NCBI GenBank assembly: GCA_947069175.1
Contig: CAMTDV010000002.1
Location: 12,640,988 to 12,704,987, forward strand
Source of the DNA: Scalesia atractyloides
Taxonomy: Eukaryota > Streptophyta > Magnoliopsida > Asterales > Asteraceae
Direction: 5' to 3'
Length of the DNA: 64,000 bases
Both the position numbers and the translations under genes were made by a program. Shown here in pieces: positions 32,822 through 45,591 of this stretch. The notes below the pieces were generated by a model. That model ran no database searches. It was not told where the DNA came from and saw only the letters and a program-made list of their open reading frames with translations. Numbering within the stretch: position 1 is the stretch's first letter; each line of letters opens with the position of its first letter.

Positions 32822-33409
32822 GTGCGCTGAGTGAGGCTCGAACCCGAGACCTCCCGTACGCGTGCACGCAGCTCTACCAACTGAGCTACGTGTCTAACCC
32901 GTTATAAATCTGATTTTAATTATATATATATATTAATTAGTTTAAACCGAAAATCATTTTATTTTAAAAACAGTTTTAAGCGAATCGGACATACACTCCA
33001 CAGGTCTCGAACCCGGGACCTGTGGTTTAATCTAACACACAGTCCACCGCTGGACTGTGTGTTCAACATGTTATATAATTCGATTTTTATTATACTTAAA
33101 TACTAATTAGTTATTTCCTTTTCTGCCTTATTTAAAAAGAAGAGATAATTGTCCGAGTCGGTGCAGAAGACCGGACTCGAACTCGTGACCAGTGATATAA
33201 ACAAACACACAGTCCACCGCTGGACTGTGTGTCTAACTTGGTTATTATTCCGGTTATCAATATACTTAACATATACCAGTATCGACTCCGGTTCAGTTAA
33301 ACAAAAATTTGATTTTTATTTAGGCAGCGTGTATGAAACCGGATTCGAACTCGTGACCTTTGCGTTATATGTGCACACAGTCCACCGTTGGACTGTGTGT
33401 CTAACCCGA
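32822..33409 (-). repeat. Array of four tRNA-like modules (solo LTR 1)
   Basis: In the LTR's own sense the order is: three CACACAGTCCA-stem modules then the TAGCTCAGTTGG module. B boxes on the minus strand read GAGTTCGAATCC, GAGTTCGAGTCC, GGTTCGAGACC and GGTTCGAGCC. Confidence 0.75.
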
Positions 33410-34104
33410 TTAATATCCTGATTTTAATTATACTTATAAGATACGGAAATACATCGTCTTCTTCATCAAGATAGAACCAGAGTTCGGAAATCGACTGGTT
33501 CCAAGTTTTTATCGGTTTATTAGTGTTTTTCAGTTCATTACGGTGAGATAAATGTGAAAAGGAAAAGAAATTGGGCGGAGAAGTATACCGACTGGACCCT
33601 CTGTTTTCCGGCAGAACTCCGGCGACAGTAATAAGCTCCGGCGTCAGGTGTCTTGCAGCAGCGAGTCCCCAGAAGGTTTGAAGAAGGTATGGGTGACTCC
33701 GGTATAAGTTTAAAAGATTTAGTGAGGTTCAGAAATAAGGAAATCGGTTTTCCGGCGACGAACAGAAAAGTTCCGGCGAGGGAGTTTTCGCCGAGAAAGA
33801 GTGTGGTTTTGAACGAAAAGGTTTTCAATGGGTTGAGGGTGAATTTATAGGGGAAAATCGAGATGTATTTGGTCTGATTTCCGACTGGGTTCATTGATTT
33901 AAATTTTCCGGCGGTTATTGGTTTGGTCGCGGACTTCAAACATCGGTTATAACCGATGTCTTGTTAATGGTTTACGTTATAACTGAAAATGGTGTTAAAA
34001 ACTCGCGAGGTTTCCGGGATTCCGACGACTGAACTGATGGTCGCCGATTTTGAATTCGTAACGTCACTTTATCAATTAAATGATTTCAATATTTACCAAA
34101 CAGA

Positions 34105-34185
34105 ACAAGTGGCGCAGTGGTTTGTGTGTGTGAGATAAGTCGCTGAGTGACTCGGCGAGTGACCCGGGTTCGAAACCCGGCTGGA
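34105..34185 (+). repeat. tRNA-like module at the 5' end of solo LTR 1
   Basis: Reads AAGTGGCGCAGTGGTTTG then CCCGGGTTCGAAACCCGG, a perfect T-arm hairpin (stem CCGGG/CCCGG, loop TTCGAAA). It is the opposite strand of the LTR, as in all copies. Confidence 0.77.
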
Positions 34186-34376
34186 TCATTTCATTTTTAT
34201 CTTGCGATTTTCAACAGTTTTTCAAAAACTAAATATATAGTCCCGTAAAATAATTGATTACGTATCGTTTAAAAATATTTTGGGCATTTAATTCGCAACG
34301 AAATTTTTGACTGACTGTTCGGTTGATAAACGGAGCAGGTTTGGTAAATCCGTTTTTTGACGGATGTTACAATTTC

Positions 34377-34719
34377 ACTCGCCGGAAACTTTCTGCAACT
34401 CGCCGGAAAACCGAACCCCTTCACCTCTGTGCCTGACTCTAAAAACAGAACATCTAGAGCTCATATCGAAGTCACCACACTCACCTCAAACTTCTTGAAG
34501 AACCTCTGCCGCAAGATACACGTCGCCGGAATAACCTGCTGTCATCGGAAACTCGCCGGTGAAACAGGGGATCTCTGTTCCGTATATCTTACACCTAATC
34601 TCTCTCGTTTTATTAATCTCATATGTAGCTAATCACAACTTACTAAAGAAATTGATTAAATTGTCGAAACAGTCGGACATTGGTTCGGGGTTAAGTTTAA
34701 CGAAGAAGATGAAGTTTTT
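34377..34719 (+). repeat. 5' LTR of element C, segment 2
   Basis: Continues the host LTR between the two solo LTRs and matches 43654-43988 of the 3' LTR. Rich in 'cgccgga' words. Ends with GTTTT, the target duplication of solo LTR 2. Confidence 0.92.
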
Positions 34720-35804
34720 GTCACACCCCGACCCGCAGCGGAAAAGGTGATCGGGGCATGATTGGGTTATCATCAAAGCTCATGACATTTATTATGCGTT
34801 TCATATTCATTTAATACAATTTAATGGAAATTTACAATAAATATTACAACATGTTCTAACTATCAATCTAAGCTTCTTTATTCTCTTCTAAGGCATTTCC
34901 TATGTTTTCCTTGCTTCAACCTGTTCACCTGTATCATGTGTAAAAAGGTTTTTGGATCAACATAAAGTTGGCGAGTGAATCCTATGGAAAACATTTGAAC
35001 AAGTTTATTAAATTGATTATGAAATGAGTGCACAACCACACATGAGTAAAAATAGATGTAAACTTATTCAACAATCATTAGATATTAAATAAAGCACACA
35101 TGAACAATAATGGAACATTTAGAGGCACGCGATGCTCAACTCGTCTCTCACGAGGAACTGATGGGCCTAATGAATGAATTGCATAAACATGATAAGATGA
35201 AAGACATAACTATAAACAATATAAACTCAATGATACACACATGAACAATGATGAATTGGTTTTGAGGCACTCGTTGTTCAACTCGTCTCCCACGAGGAAC
35301 TGATGGGCTTAATGAATGAATTTCGTATAATTTGACAAAATGAAATAAGTAATCACAACAATATAAACAATCTAAGTTTAGGTCACGATATGGTATGGCA
35401 CAAATTTAAATAAACGAGTTAATTATTTGAGACACATGACACACCCCAAAACGTGTAATTAAAAGGGGGAGTTGTAAGATTCACTCACAGTGGGTGCGTT
35501 CGGTTGATGATGTTGAATGCACGCGAAGTGGTTTTAACCACGAGTGAAATTAACCTAGATAAATATCATTATGGTTCGGTAAGTAAACGGATTTTATTAA
35601 TCTATTTTAGTAGGATTGTTGGGTGTATTTTTGCGAGTTTAAGGCTATTTTCTAACCTTAAAAATGTTATTTTTAAGTATTTTTAACTGATTTTTAATTA
35701 AAATAAATAAATAAAAATAATAAAAAAAATTTGATTTTTTTGCTACAGTTGACTTTGACTTTGACCGTTGACTTGACCGTTGACCGGTTCGAATGCGAAT
35801 ATAA

Positions 35805-36382
35805 GTGCGCTGGGTGAGGCTCGAACCCGAGACCTCCCGTACGCGTGCACGCAGCTCTACCAACTGAGCTACGTGTCTAACCCGTCATATATCTGTTTTT
35901 ATATATTAATTAAATTAAACAGAAAATCCTTTTATTTAAAAACGATTTAATTTGAATCGGACCGGTGCGCTCCACAGGTCTCGAACCCGGGACCTGTGGG
36001 TTGCGTAACACACAGTCCACCGCTGGACTGTGTGTTTAACATGTTATATAATCCAATTTTTATTATACTTAAATATAAACTATTTGTTTTCATTTCTGAC
36101 TTAATTAAAAAGGTAAAATAATTGTCCGAGTCGATGCAGAAGACCGGACTCGAACTCGTGTGCTTTAATTAAACATACACACAGTCCACCACTGGACTGT
36201 GTGTCTAACTTGGTTATTATTCCGGTTATTAATATACTTAACATATAACAGTGTGACTCCGGTTCGGTTAACAAAAAAAATCATTTTTATTAAGGCAGCG
36301 TGTGTGGAACAGGATTCGAACTCGAGACCTTTGTGTGTTTAATGTGCACACAATCCACCGCTGGACTGTGTGTCTAACCCGA
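35805..36382 (-). repeat. Array of four tRNA-like modules (solo LTR 2)
   Basis: Same order and spacing as in solo LTR 1. Module 1's stem has one change (CACACAATCC), module 3 keeps the CCACAGGTC/GACCTGTGG pair. Confidence 0.75.
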
Positions 36383-37072
36383 GTAATATCTTGCTTTTAA
36401 TTAAACTTAAATACTACCGAACATCGTCTTCTTCGTTGAGTTATAACCAGAAATGATGACTGACTGGTTCGAGTTTTTATTCAGGTTTCTTTAGCGTCTT
36501 ATGATTAATTACAGATGAGATTAAGTAAAAAGAAAGGAAATTAGGCGTGAGGTATACCGACTAGCTTTCCTCTGTTTTCCGGCAGAACTCCGGCGACAGC
36601 AACAGGCTCCGGCGTCGGGTGTCTTGCAGCAGAGAGTCTTCAGAAAGCTTACAAAGTATGTGGGTGACTTCGGTATAAGTTCAGAGGGTTTAGTAAGGCT
36701 TAGAAGTTAAGAACTCGGTTTTCCGGCGATGAGCAAAATATTCCGGCGAGTGAGTTTTCGCCGAGAAAGGGTGCAGTTTTGAGCGAAAATGTTTGCAGAG
36801 GTTCGAGGGGGTATTTATAGGGCAAGTCATCGATGGATTTGGTCCGATTTCCGACTTGGTTCGTCGGTTATAAAAACTCCGGCGGTTATAACTTTGGTCG
36901 CGGACTCAGACATCGGTTATAACGATGTCCTAGTAATAGTTTACGTTATGACTGAAGATGTCTTTAAAAATTCGCGAGATTGCCGGGATTTCCGACGACT
37001 GAACTTTGGGCGCCGGTTTTGAATTCGGAAAGACACTTTAGAATTAAATGATCTTAATAATTAACAGATAAT

Positions 37073-37151
37073 ACAAGCGGCGCAGTGGTTTAAGTGTTGT
37101 GTGTTAAGTTGTTTGTTGAACCGTGACTGACCCGGGTTCGAAACCCGGCAG
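37073..37151 (+). repeat. tRNA-like module at the 5' end of solo LTR 2
   Basis: Reads CAAGCGGCGCAGTGGTTTAAG, then CCCGGGTTCGAAACCCGG with the same perfect T-arm hairpin. Confidence 0.77.
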
Positions 37152-37345
37152 GAACAAAACATTTTTATTTTGCGATTTTTAACAGTTTTTCAAAAACTAA
37201 TCATATATTCCCATATAATAATTGATTATGTATCGTTTAAAATTATTTTGGGCATTTAATTCGCAACGAAAATTTTAACTGATTGTTCGGTTAATAAACG
37301 GAGCGGGTTTGGTAAATCCGTTTTTTTGACGGATGTTACAGTTTT

Positions 37346-38929
37346 CGGTTATATATATATTTAATTTAAATCAAGTTATATCTCGGGTTAGACACACAGT
37401 CCAGCGGTGGACTGTGTGCAAATAAACACGCATATGTCCCGAGTTCGATCCTTGACACAAGCACACTCGCCTTAATAAAAATGTTCCTTTTTTTAAACTG
37501 AACCGGATCCATTCGCAAATAGATGTTAAGTTTAATGGAAACCGGAATAATAACCAAGATAGACACATAGTCCAGTGGTGGACTGTGTGCGCGTTTAAAT
37601 CATACGTCGCGGGTTCGAGTCCAGACTACCGCACCGGTTCTGGCAATTATCAAACTTTTTATATAAGGACAGATATGAATTTATCTAGTTTGTATATAAG
37701 TATAATAAAAACCAGAATAATTACCAAGTTAGACACACAGTCCAGCGGTGGACTGTGTGCCAAACTAAACCACAGGTCCCGGGTTCGAGACCTGTGGCGA
37801 GTACCGAGTGATGCAATTAAATCGTTTTTAAAAATAAATGATTTTCGGCTTAATTCAATTAGTATATAAATATAATTAAAAACAGAAATATTTCAGGTTA
37901 GACACGTAGCTCAGTTGGTAGAGCTGCGTGCACGCGAACGGGAGGTCTCGGGTTCGAGCCTCACCCGGCGCATACAATTACACAATAAAACCGGTCAACA
38001 AGTCAACGGTCAAAAAGTCAACATTTTTTTTTTATTTTATTTAAAAATCAATTAAAAATACTTAAAAATAACATTTTTAAAGTTAGAAAATAGCCTTAAA
38101 CTCACAAAAATATATCCAATAACTCTACTAAAAATTGATTAATAAAAATCCGCTTATTTACCGAACCATTATGTTATTATCTAGGTTAGTTTCACTCGTG
38201 GTTAAATCCAACTTCGTGCGCATTCAACATCATCAACCGAACGCACCCAATGTGAGTGAATCTTACGACTCCCATTTTTAATTACACGTTTTGGGGTGTA
38301 TCATGTGTCACTTAAATAAATTCGTTTATTCAAACTCGTGCATACCATATTATGATTTAAACTTAGAATGTAAATATTGTTTGTAGTTATGTATTACATA
38401 TTGTCTAGTTGTATGCAAATCATTCATTAGGCCCATCAGTTCGTAGAACAACGCGTGCCTCAAAACTCATTCATTAGGCCCATCAGTTCCTCGTGGGAGA
38501 CGGGTTGAGCAACGCGTGCCTCAAAACAATCTATTATTGTATGTGTGGGCATTATTTAATAATTAAGTGTTTTGTGAATAAGTTTACATATATATTTACT
38601 CATATGTGGTTATGCACTTTATTTTATAATCAATTCAATAAACTTGTTCAAATGTTTTTCATAGGATTCACTCGCCAACTTTTTGTTGATCCAAAAACCA
38701 TTTTTACACATGATACAGGTGAACAGGATGAAGCAAGGAAAACATAGGAAATGCCTTAGAAGAAAAATAATGAAGTCTAGAATGATGTGTAGAACATGAT
38801 GTAATTATGATTGTATGTTCCCTTTAAATTGTAATAATAAATATGAAACGTTATAATAAATGTCATGAGCTTTGATGATAACCCAATCATGCCCCGATCA
38901 CCTTTTCCGCTGCGGGTCGGGGTGTGACA
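37346..38929 (+). repeat. 5' LTR of element C, segment 3
   Basis: The 3' two thirds of the LTR: forward tRNA-like array (37385-37972), GTCAAC cluster (37992-38023), 'gcccatcagttcctcgtggg' block, terminal GGGGTGTGACA at 38929. Followed by the primer site. Confidence 0.93.
37385..37972 (+). repeat. Array of four forward tRNA-like modules (element C 5' LTR)
   Basis: Modules at 37385-37462, 37557-37636, 37727-37805 and 37895-37972 (steps 172, 170 and 168). B boxes: GAGTTCGATCC, GGTTCGAGTCC, GGTTCGAGACC and GGTTCGAGCC. The fourth has A box TAGCTCAGTTGG. Confidence 0.78.
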
Positions 38930-38932
38930 GAT

Positions 38933-38945
38933 TGGTATCAGAGCC
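38933..38945 (+). other. Primer binding site of element C
   Basis: TGGTATCAGAGCC, three bases after the LTR end. Confidence 0.93.
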
Positions 38946-39765
38946 ATGACTATAGAGATATAAGATAGGTTATTAGACCCTTAGAGCCTATACTATAGTT
39001 GATTTGATTTTAATTGTTTATGTGGTTATATGCAAACTCATGATGTTTATTTCTTTCATATTTATTACATACACAAACGCATGCAAACATTTCCAATATT
39101 ACATTTTGTGATACATAGTGAATTATACTTACAGTCAAACATACAAACTTACATACACATTCATCATACATATTTAATGTTCACATATTCAAATCATCTT
39201 CATACTTTCGTTATTCAAAGATTTTGTCGCATTTTTCATTTTTCAAATCTCATCAAAGTGAGTTCTGCGACGGGCATGTAGTAACTGTAAGGTACAAGTA
39301 CCGGTAGTCGGAACGTCCTGTCTAGGTTGGCATTCGTATAAATCCAATATAACGGACCAGTTTGCATACCTGGGACTAACGATGAGAGTACGAAGGACCT
39401 ATTAGGCCAAAGCATGCCACACCAAACGTCGTTCGAACTAACCCCACTTTGAGGTGTCACCGTGTCCACACCTGGCCACATTCCGAATATCATACGTTAC
39501 ATATTTCTCGATTTTCTCGGGTTTTAGTGTACATAACCAAGCTAACACATGCGAACCATATGAAAAACCCGGTATTCATAGGGGCCCACATGATTATGAA
39601 GGTGAAGTATGGCGGCATGCAATGCCCAATTACGAGCAAAGCCCAAGACATCCTATGGATGTAGTAGATTTATTATGTTATATTTATTTTATGAATGCTC
39701 ATTCCTAAATACGACCCATGATCCCAAAAACATCCAACTCATACCTTGATATGTATTCCTTGTAG

Positions 39766-41151
39766 ATGTCTTCTAGCCTCGCTCGTATGAAGATGAGAGC
39801 AGGAAAAGCCCGCGAGCGCATGGCTGCCTCTAATCGCTCAACAAATGGCTGCCGTAATACCAACATTGTAATTCAAGTCCAACAAGCCCTTACCGCTAAT
39901 CCCGTCAACCAAGAAGATCAAAATGATATCAACCCTCCCCCAAATACCACAAAATGCACCTACAAGCATTTCAAATCCTGCGACCCTCCAAAATACGAAG
40001 GGACTGAAGGTGTCACCGCTCTCCTCCATTGGTTTGAAGAAATGGAGAACACTTTTCTAAATTGTGATTGCCCCGATGATCGCAAAGTGCGATATGCTAC
40101 TGGTCGTTTATTTGGAATAGCACTTACTTGGTGGAATACAGAGAAGGCCAAACGAGGTGTTGAAGATGCTATGACTTTAACTTGGGATGAATTGAAGGAA
40201 ATCATGACCATACGGTTTTGCCCAAGGAGCAAAATCAAGAAATTAGAAGATGAGTTCTATTCGTTGAAGCAAAAGGAAGGCGACCACACCACATACAACA
40301 AAAATTCCTCGAGTTAAATCAAATGGTTCCCAACTTGTTCACTCCTCTCTACCGTTTGATCGAGCACTACATTCGAGGTCTTCCTTAAAAAATCCAAGAC
40401 TCTGTAATAAGTACCACGCCTGCAACTTTGGAAGCAGCAATGGAGTTAGCTACAGAGCTCACCGAGAACCGCATACGGAACAAAGACTTCAAGGAGGAAG
40501 AAGAAGAAGGATAAAGCATCGACTGAAACCTCCAACTCCACCAAACCGAATCCCCTTCTCAACCCATTTCTAAGATTAAAACGAGACGGGCAACTTTTCG
40601 CTGTCACCCAACGCAACCAACCAGCCTCGCAAGCCGTACCCCTCCAAGCTATCCCAATCACTCAAGTAGCACCCAACTTAACTTACCCAAATAAGAAACC
40701 ATATCTTGGACCTCACCCTCGATGTAACACCTGTTTTTATCACCATCCATCTACCTTACCTTGTCGACTATGTGCGAATTGTGGACGCTATGGTCATTTG
40801 AGCAAGGTTTGCCGCACCTCTCAAAACCAAATCTCACCCCCTACCCAAAACATGATCCAAACATATCAACAACCCCAATACCCCATGTTTCCATATGTTC
40901 GAACTTGTTTCAATTGTGGCGACCCTACCCACTTTAGAAACACGTGCCCTCGATTGGTTAACATCATAAACGCTCAAGCTCAATCAAACCCAGTTAACCA
41001 AGCAAATCAAGGAAACCTAATCACTAGGCCACCAGCAAGAGGAAGAGTTTTCAACATCAACGCCAATCCTGTTGAAGATAATGACGGCCCAAACGAAACC
41101 ACCCAACTAGTCCCCTTCACCAAAAATCAAGATTTAACTCCAACCGCTTAG
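39766..41151 (+). pseudogene. Gag of element C, frameshifted
   Basis: Homologous to the gag of B along its length. Relative to B it has a one-base gain near 39826 and a one-base loss near 39860 (which together garble about ten residues then restore the frame), a one-base loss near 40303, and a TAA near 40386. Zinc knuckles CANCGRYGHLSKVC and CFNCGDPTHFRNTC remain readable (40770-40950). Despite decay of gag, the LTRs are nearly identical, so the parent copy may already have been defective and moved in trans. Confidence 0.9.
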
Positions 41152-41212
41152 TTTTTATGTTTTTCTTTATGTTATCTCAAGCTTTGGTTGATTGTGTTTG
41201 TTTATGTTTTAG

Positions 41213-42800
41213 AGTCACATAGAACCAATCATAACTTACGGATAAAGCCAATGAAAATTTGACAAGAATATGGTGGATACGCCGCTGGTACTTCCTATAT
41301 ATAAGTATTCTTGCCAAAGGATCAGAGGCATTATCTGGCGGTTATGAGAAGTTCCATGTAGAATTTAGATTGTCTTGATTGAAGTTTGTTTTGTACTCAC
41401 TAATTTAGCATTTATAGCATCTCATCATTTAAAGAAATTGGATTGTGTTCCATTTCTACATAGACTAACCTCTCCATCATAACAAACGAGAGAGGTACTG
41501 TCATCATTCAAACATGTATGCTATCAGAATTAAGACTCAAGCTATGGTTGATTGTGTTTATTTATGTATTAGAGTCACATAGAACTAATCATAACTTGCG
41601 GATAAAGCCAATGAAAATTTGACAAGAATATGGTGGATACGCCGCTGGTACTTCCTATATATAAGTATTCTTGCCAAAGGATCAAAGGCATTGTCAGGCG
41701 GTTATGAGAAGTTCCATGTAGGATTTAGTAATGTCTTGGTCGAAGTTTGTTTTATACTCACTGATTTAGTATTTACATCATCATACATCTCAACGTATTT
41801 CAATTTCTCATTTAAAGAAGTTGAGCTATGTCTCAGTTCCACAAGGACTAACCTCTCCATCATAACAAACGAGAGAGGTACTGTCATCATTCAAACATGT
41901 ATACTATCAGAATTAAGACTCAAGCTTTGGTTGTTCTGTTTGTTTATGTTTTAGAGTCACATAGGACTAATCATAACTTACTAATAAAACCAATGAAAAT
42001 TTGACGAGAATATGGTGGATACGCCGCTGGTACTTCCTATATATAAGTATTCTTGCCAAAGGATCAGAGGCATTATCAGGCGGTTATGAGAAGTTCCATG
42101 TAGGATTTAGTATTGTCTTGGTTAAAATTTGTGTTACATTCACTGATTTAACATTCATATCACCTCATCATTTAAAGAAATTGGATTGTGTTCCATTTCT
42201 ACATAAACTAACCTCTCCATCATAACAAACGAGAGAGGAACTGTCACCATTCAAACATGTATGCTATCAGAATTGGGACTCAGATATTGGTTGTTGTGCT
42301 TATTTATGTTCTAGAGTCACATCATAGAACCAATCATAACCATAAAACCAATGAAAATTTGACAAGAATATGGTGGATACGCTGCTGGTACTTCCTATAT
42401 ATAAGTATTCCTGCCAAAGGATCAGAGGCATTGTCAGGCGGTTATGAGAAGTTCCATGTAGGATTTAGTAATTTCTTGGTTGAAGTTTGTTTTATACTCA
42501 CTGATCTAGCATTTATATCATCTCATCATTTAAAGAAATTGGATTATGTCACCAATCAAACATGTATACTATCAGAATTAGGACACAGACATTGGTTGTT
42601 GTGTTTATTTATGTTCTAGAGTCACATCATAGAACCAATCATAACTTACTGATAAAACCAATGAAAATTTGACAAGAATATGGTGGATACGCCGCTGGTA
42701 CTTCCTATATATAAGTATTCTTGCCAAAGGATCAGAGGCATTGTCAGGCGGTTATGAGAAGTTCCATGTAGGTTTTAGTATTAGAAGTTTTGTTTTAGGA
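41213..42800 (+). repeat. Five stem-loop repeat units in place of pol (element C)
   Basis: Stem-loops at 41259-41317, 41619-41677, 42001-42059, 42359-42417 and 42669-42727, unit length about 310-380 bp. Arms TTGACAAGAATA/TATTCTTGCCAA (one A-C mismatch against B's TCAA), TTGACGAGAATA in unit 3. Most units also carry 'aacctctccatcataacaaa' with 'gagagagg', a second hairpin, and a shared 'actgtcatcattcaaacatg'. Confidence 0.9.
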
Positions 42801-43034
42801 TATAACCTTATCTTTCCAAACATATCAAAACTCTTACGCATGATATCATACTTAGTGAATCAACTCTGCTTATCAATATTTTTACCGTAGGCAACAAAAA
42901 GCGATTCCTGTAGCAGAGTACTCAACCCTTACAAGGAACGTTACCGCCTCAAACAAAAATTTGAACTCTTACTCCTTTCTAAGTATGTAACTGTCAAATT
43001 AAACACCATCCTTTTTAGACATTATGTCACTACT

Positions 43035-43072
43035 TAAATTTCGGGACGAAATTTCTAAAAAGTAGGGGATAC
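43035..43072 (+). other. Inverted repeat and polypurine tract of element C
   Basis: AAATTTCGGGACGAAATTT then 'ctaaaaagtaggggatac' before TGTAACATCC. Confidence 0.9.
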
Positions 43073-43258
43073 TGTAACATCCGTCAAAAACCGGATTTAC
43101 CAAACCCGCTTCGTTTATTAACCGAACAATCAGTTAAAAATTTCGTTGCGTATTTAATGCTCAAATTAATTTTAAACGATACATAATTAATAAGTATATT
43201 AGAATATAAAATTTATATTTGAAAATGTATTAAAAATAGTGAAATAAAAATAAAACAA

Positions 43259-43334
43259 GGCTGCCGGGATTCGAACCCGGGTCAGCCCGGGTCAGCAAAG
43301 CTTTAACTCCCACACGCTCAACCATCCGCACTTG
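43259..43334 (-). repeat. tRNA-like module, reverse strand (element C 3' LTR)
   Basis: B box GGTTCGAATCCC on the minus strand. The D-arm-like part has small deletions ('accatccgcac' on plus) compared with the other copies. Confidence 0.7.
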
Positions 43335-44031
43335 TGTTGTTTGTTTACATATTGAAACAATTAATACATAACATAAATCTCGAATTCAAACTGACGCGCC
43401 CAATCGCAGTCGTCGGAAATCCCGACGATTTCGCCGATAATTGACGGTTTCTTCTGATTTAACCGAAGCATTAACCTCAACATCGGTTATAACCGATGTC
43501 CAGTCCGCGACATCAGTCATAACCGCCGGAGAAATTATTGACCGACGAATCAAGACGGTAATCAGACCAAATTCGTCGATGTTCTTCCCTATAAATACAC
43601 CCTCTAACCTCTGATAACCTTTTCGCTCACAATCACACTCATTCTCGACGTAATTCACTCCGAACTTTCGCACTCGCGAAAACCGGACCCCTTCACCTCT
43701 GTGCCTGACTCTAAAAACAGAACATCTAGAGCTCATACCGAAGTCACCACACTCACCTCAAACTTCTTGAAGAACCTCTGCCGCAAGATACACGTCGCCG
43801 GAATAACCTGCTGTCATCGGAAACTCGCCGGCGAAACAGGGGATCTCTGTTCCGTATATCTTACACCTAATCTCTCTCGTTTTTATTAATCTCATATGTA
43901 GCTAATCACAACTTACTAAAGAAATTGATTAAATTGTCGAAACAGTCGGACATTGGTTCTGGGTTAACTTTAACGAAGAAGATGAAGTTTTCGGTTATAT
44001 ATATATATTTAATTTAAATCAAGTTATATCT

Positions 44032-44619
44032 CGGGTTAGACACACAGTCCAGCGGTGGACTGTGTGCAAATAAACACGCATACGTCCCGAGTTCGATCCT
44101 TGACACACGCACACTCGCCTTAATAAAAATGTTCCTTTTTTTAAACTGAACCGGATCCACTCGCAAATAGATGTTAAGTTTAATGAAAACCGGAATAATA
44201 ACCAAGATAGACACACAGTCCAGTGGTGGACTATGTGCGTGTTTAAATCATACGTCGCGGGTTCGAGTTCAGACTACCGCACCGGTTCTGGCAATTATCA
44301 AACTTTTTATACAAGGACAGAAATGAATTTATCTAGTTTGTATATAAGTATAATAAAAACCAGAATAATTACCAAGTTAGACACACAGTCCAGCGGTGGA
44401 CTGTGTGCCAAACTAAACCACAGGCCCGGGTTCGAGACATGTGGCGAGTACCGAGTGATGCAATTAAATCGTTTTTAAAAATAAATGATTTTCGGATTAA
44501 TTCAATTAGTATATAAATATAATTAAAAACAGAAATATTTCAGGTTAGACACGTAGCTCAGTTGGTAGAGCTGCGTGCACGCGAACGGGAGGTCTCGGGT
44601 TCGAGCCTCACCCGGCGCA
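44032..44619 (+). repeat. Array of four forward tRNA-like modules (element C 3' LTR)
   Basis: Modules at 44032-44105, 44206-44283, 44375-44455 and 44542-44619, matching the 5' LTR array nearly base for base. Confidence 0.78.
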
Positions 44620-45591
44620 TACAATTACACAATAAAACCGGTCAACAAGTCAACGGTCAAAAAGTCAACATTTTTTATTTATTTTTATTTATTTATTTTA
44701 TTTAAAAATCAATTAAAAATACTTAAAAATAACATTTTTAAAGTTAGAAAATAGCCTTAAACTCACAAAAATATATCCAATAACCCTACTAAAAATCGAT
44801 TAATGAATATCCGCTTACTTACCGAACCATTATGTTATTATCTAGGTTAGTTTCACTCGTGGTTAAATCCAACTTCGTGCGCATTCAACATCATACAACC
44901 AAACGCACCCAATATGAGTGAATCTTACGACTCCCCTTTTTAATTACACGTTTTGGGGTGTATCATGTGTCACTTAAATAAATTCGTTTATTCAAACTCG
45001 TGCCATACCATATTATGACTTAAACTTAGAATGTAAATATTGTTTGTAGTTATGTATTACATATTGTCTAGTTGTATGCAAATCATTCATTAGGCCCATC
45101 AGTTCGTAGAACAACGCGTGCCTCAAAACTCATTCATTAGGCCCATCAGTTCCTCGTGGGAGACGGGTTGAGCAACGCGTGCCTCAAAACAATCTATTAT
45201 TGTATGTGCGTGCATTATTTAATAATTAAGTGTTTTGTGAATAAGTTTACATCTATATTTACTCATATGTGGTTATGCACTTTATTTTATAATCAATTCA
45301 ATAAACTTGTTCAAATGTTTTTCATAGGATTCACTCGCCAACTTTTTGTTGATCCAAAAACCATTTTTACACATGATACAGGTGAACAGGATGAAGCAAG
45401 GAAAACATAGGAAATGCCTTAGAAGAAAATAATGAAGTCTAGAATGATGTGTAGAACATGATGTAATTATGATTGTATGTTCCCTTTAAATTGTAATAAT
45501 AAATATGAAACGTTATAATAAATGTCATGAGCTTTGATGATAACCCAATCATGCCCCGATCACCTTTTCCGCTGCGGGTCGGGGTTGGACA

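Larger units (their letters stand above)
31737..34371 (-). repeat. Solo LTR 1, antisense, inserted in the 5' LTR of element C
   Basis: Begins TGTCACACCCC and ends GATGTTACA, the reverse complement of the family LTR ends. Flanked by a perfect duplication ATTTC (31732-31736 and 34372-34376). It has no internal region on either side, so it arose by LTR-LTR recombination. It holds the same modules: forward array (as minus) 32822-33409 and reverse module (as plus) 34105-34185. Confidence 0.95.
34720..37340 (-). repeat. Solo LTR 2, antisense, inserted in the 5' LTR of element C
   Basis: Begins TGTCACACCCC and ends GATGTTACA, flanked by a perfect duplication GTTTT (34715-34719 and 37341-37345). Same family as solo LTR 1 but clearly a separate insertion, since target sites and sequences differ. 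Confidence 0.95.
31143..45591 (+). mobile_element. Element C: gag-only LTR retrotransposon inside the ZIP6-like gene
   Basis: Total 14,449 bp with a perfect 5-bp target duplication ATGTT. 5' LTR 31143-38929 (interrupted by two solo LTRs), primer site 38933-38945, leader, gag 39766-41151, five stem-loop units 41213-42800, polypurine tract, 3' LTR 43073-45591. Same sense as the host gene. No pol, like element B. After removing the two inserts the 5' LTR is about 2.52 kb, equal to the 3' LTR, and the two look almost identical by eye, so the insertion is recent. Confidence 0.95.
43073..45591 (+). repeat. 3' LTR of element C (2519 bp)
   Basis: Uninterrupted counterpart of the nested 5' LTR. Contains a reverse module 43259-43334, palindrome 43479-43498, TATA box 43590-43597, forward array 44032-44619 and GTCAAC cluster 44637-44668. 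Its terminus is GGGGTTGGACA instead of GGGGTGTGACA, then the duplication ATGTT. Confidence 0.95.
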
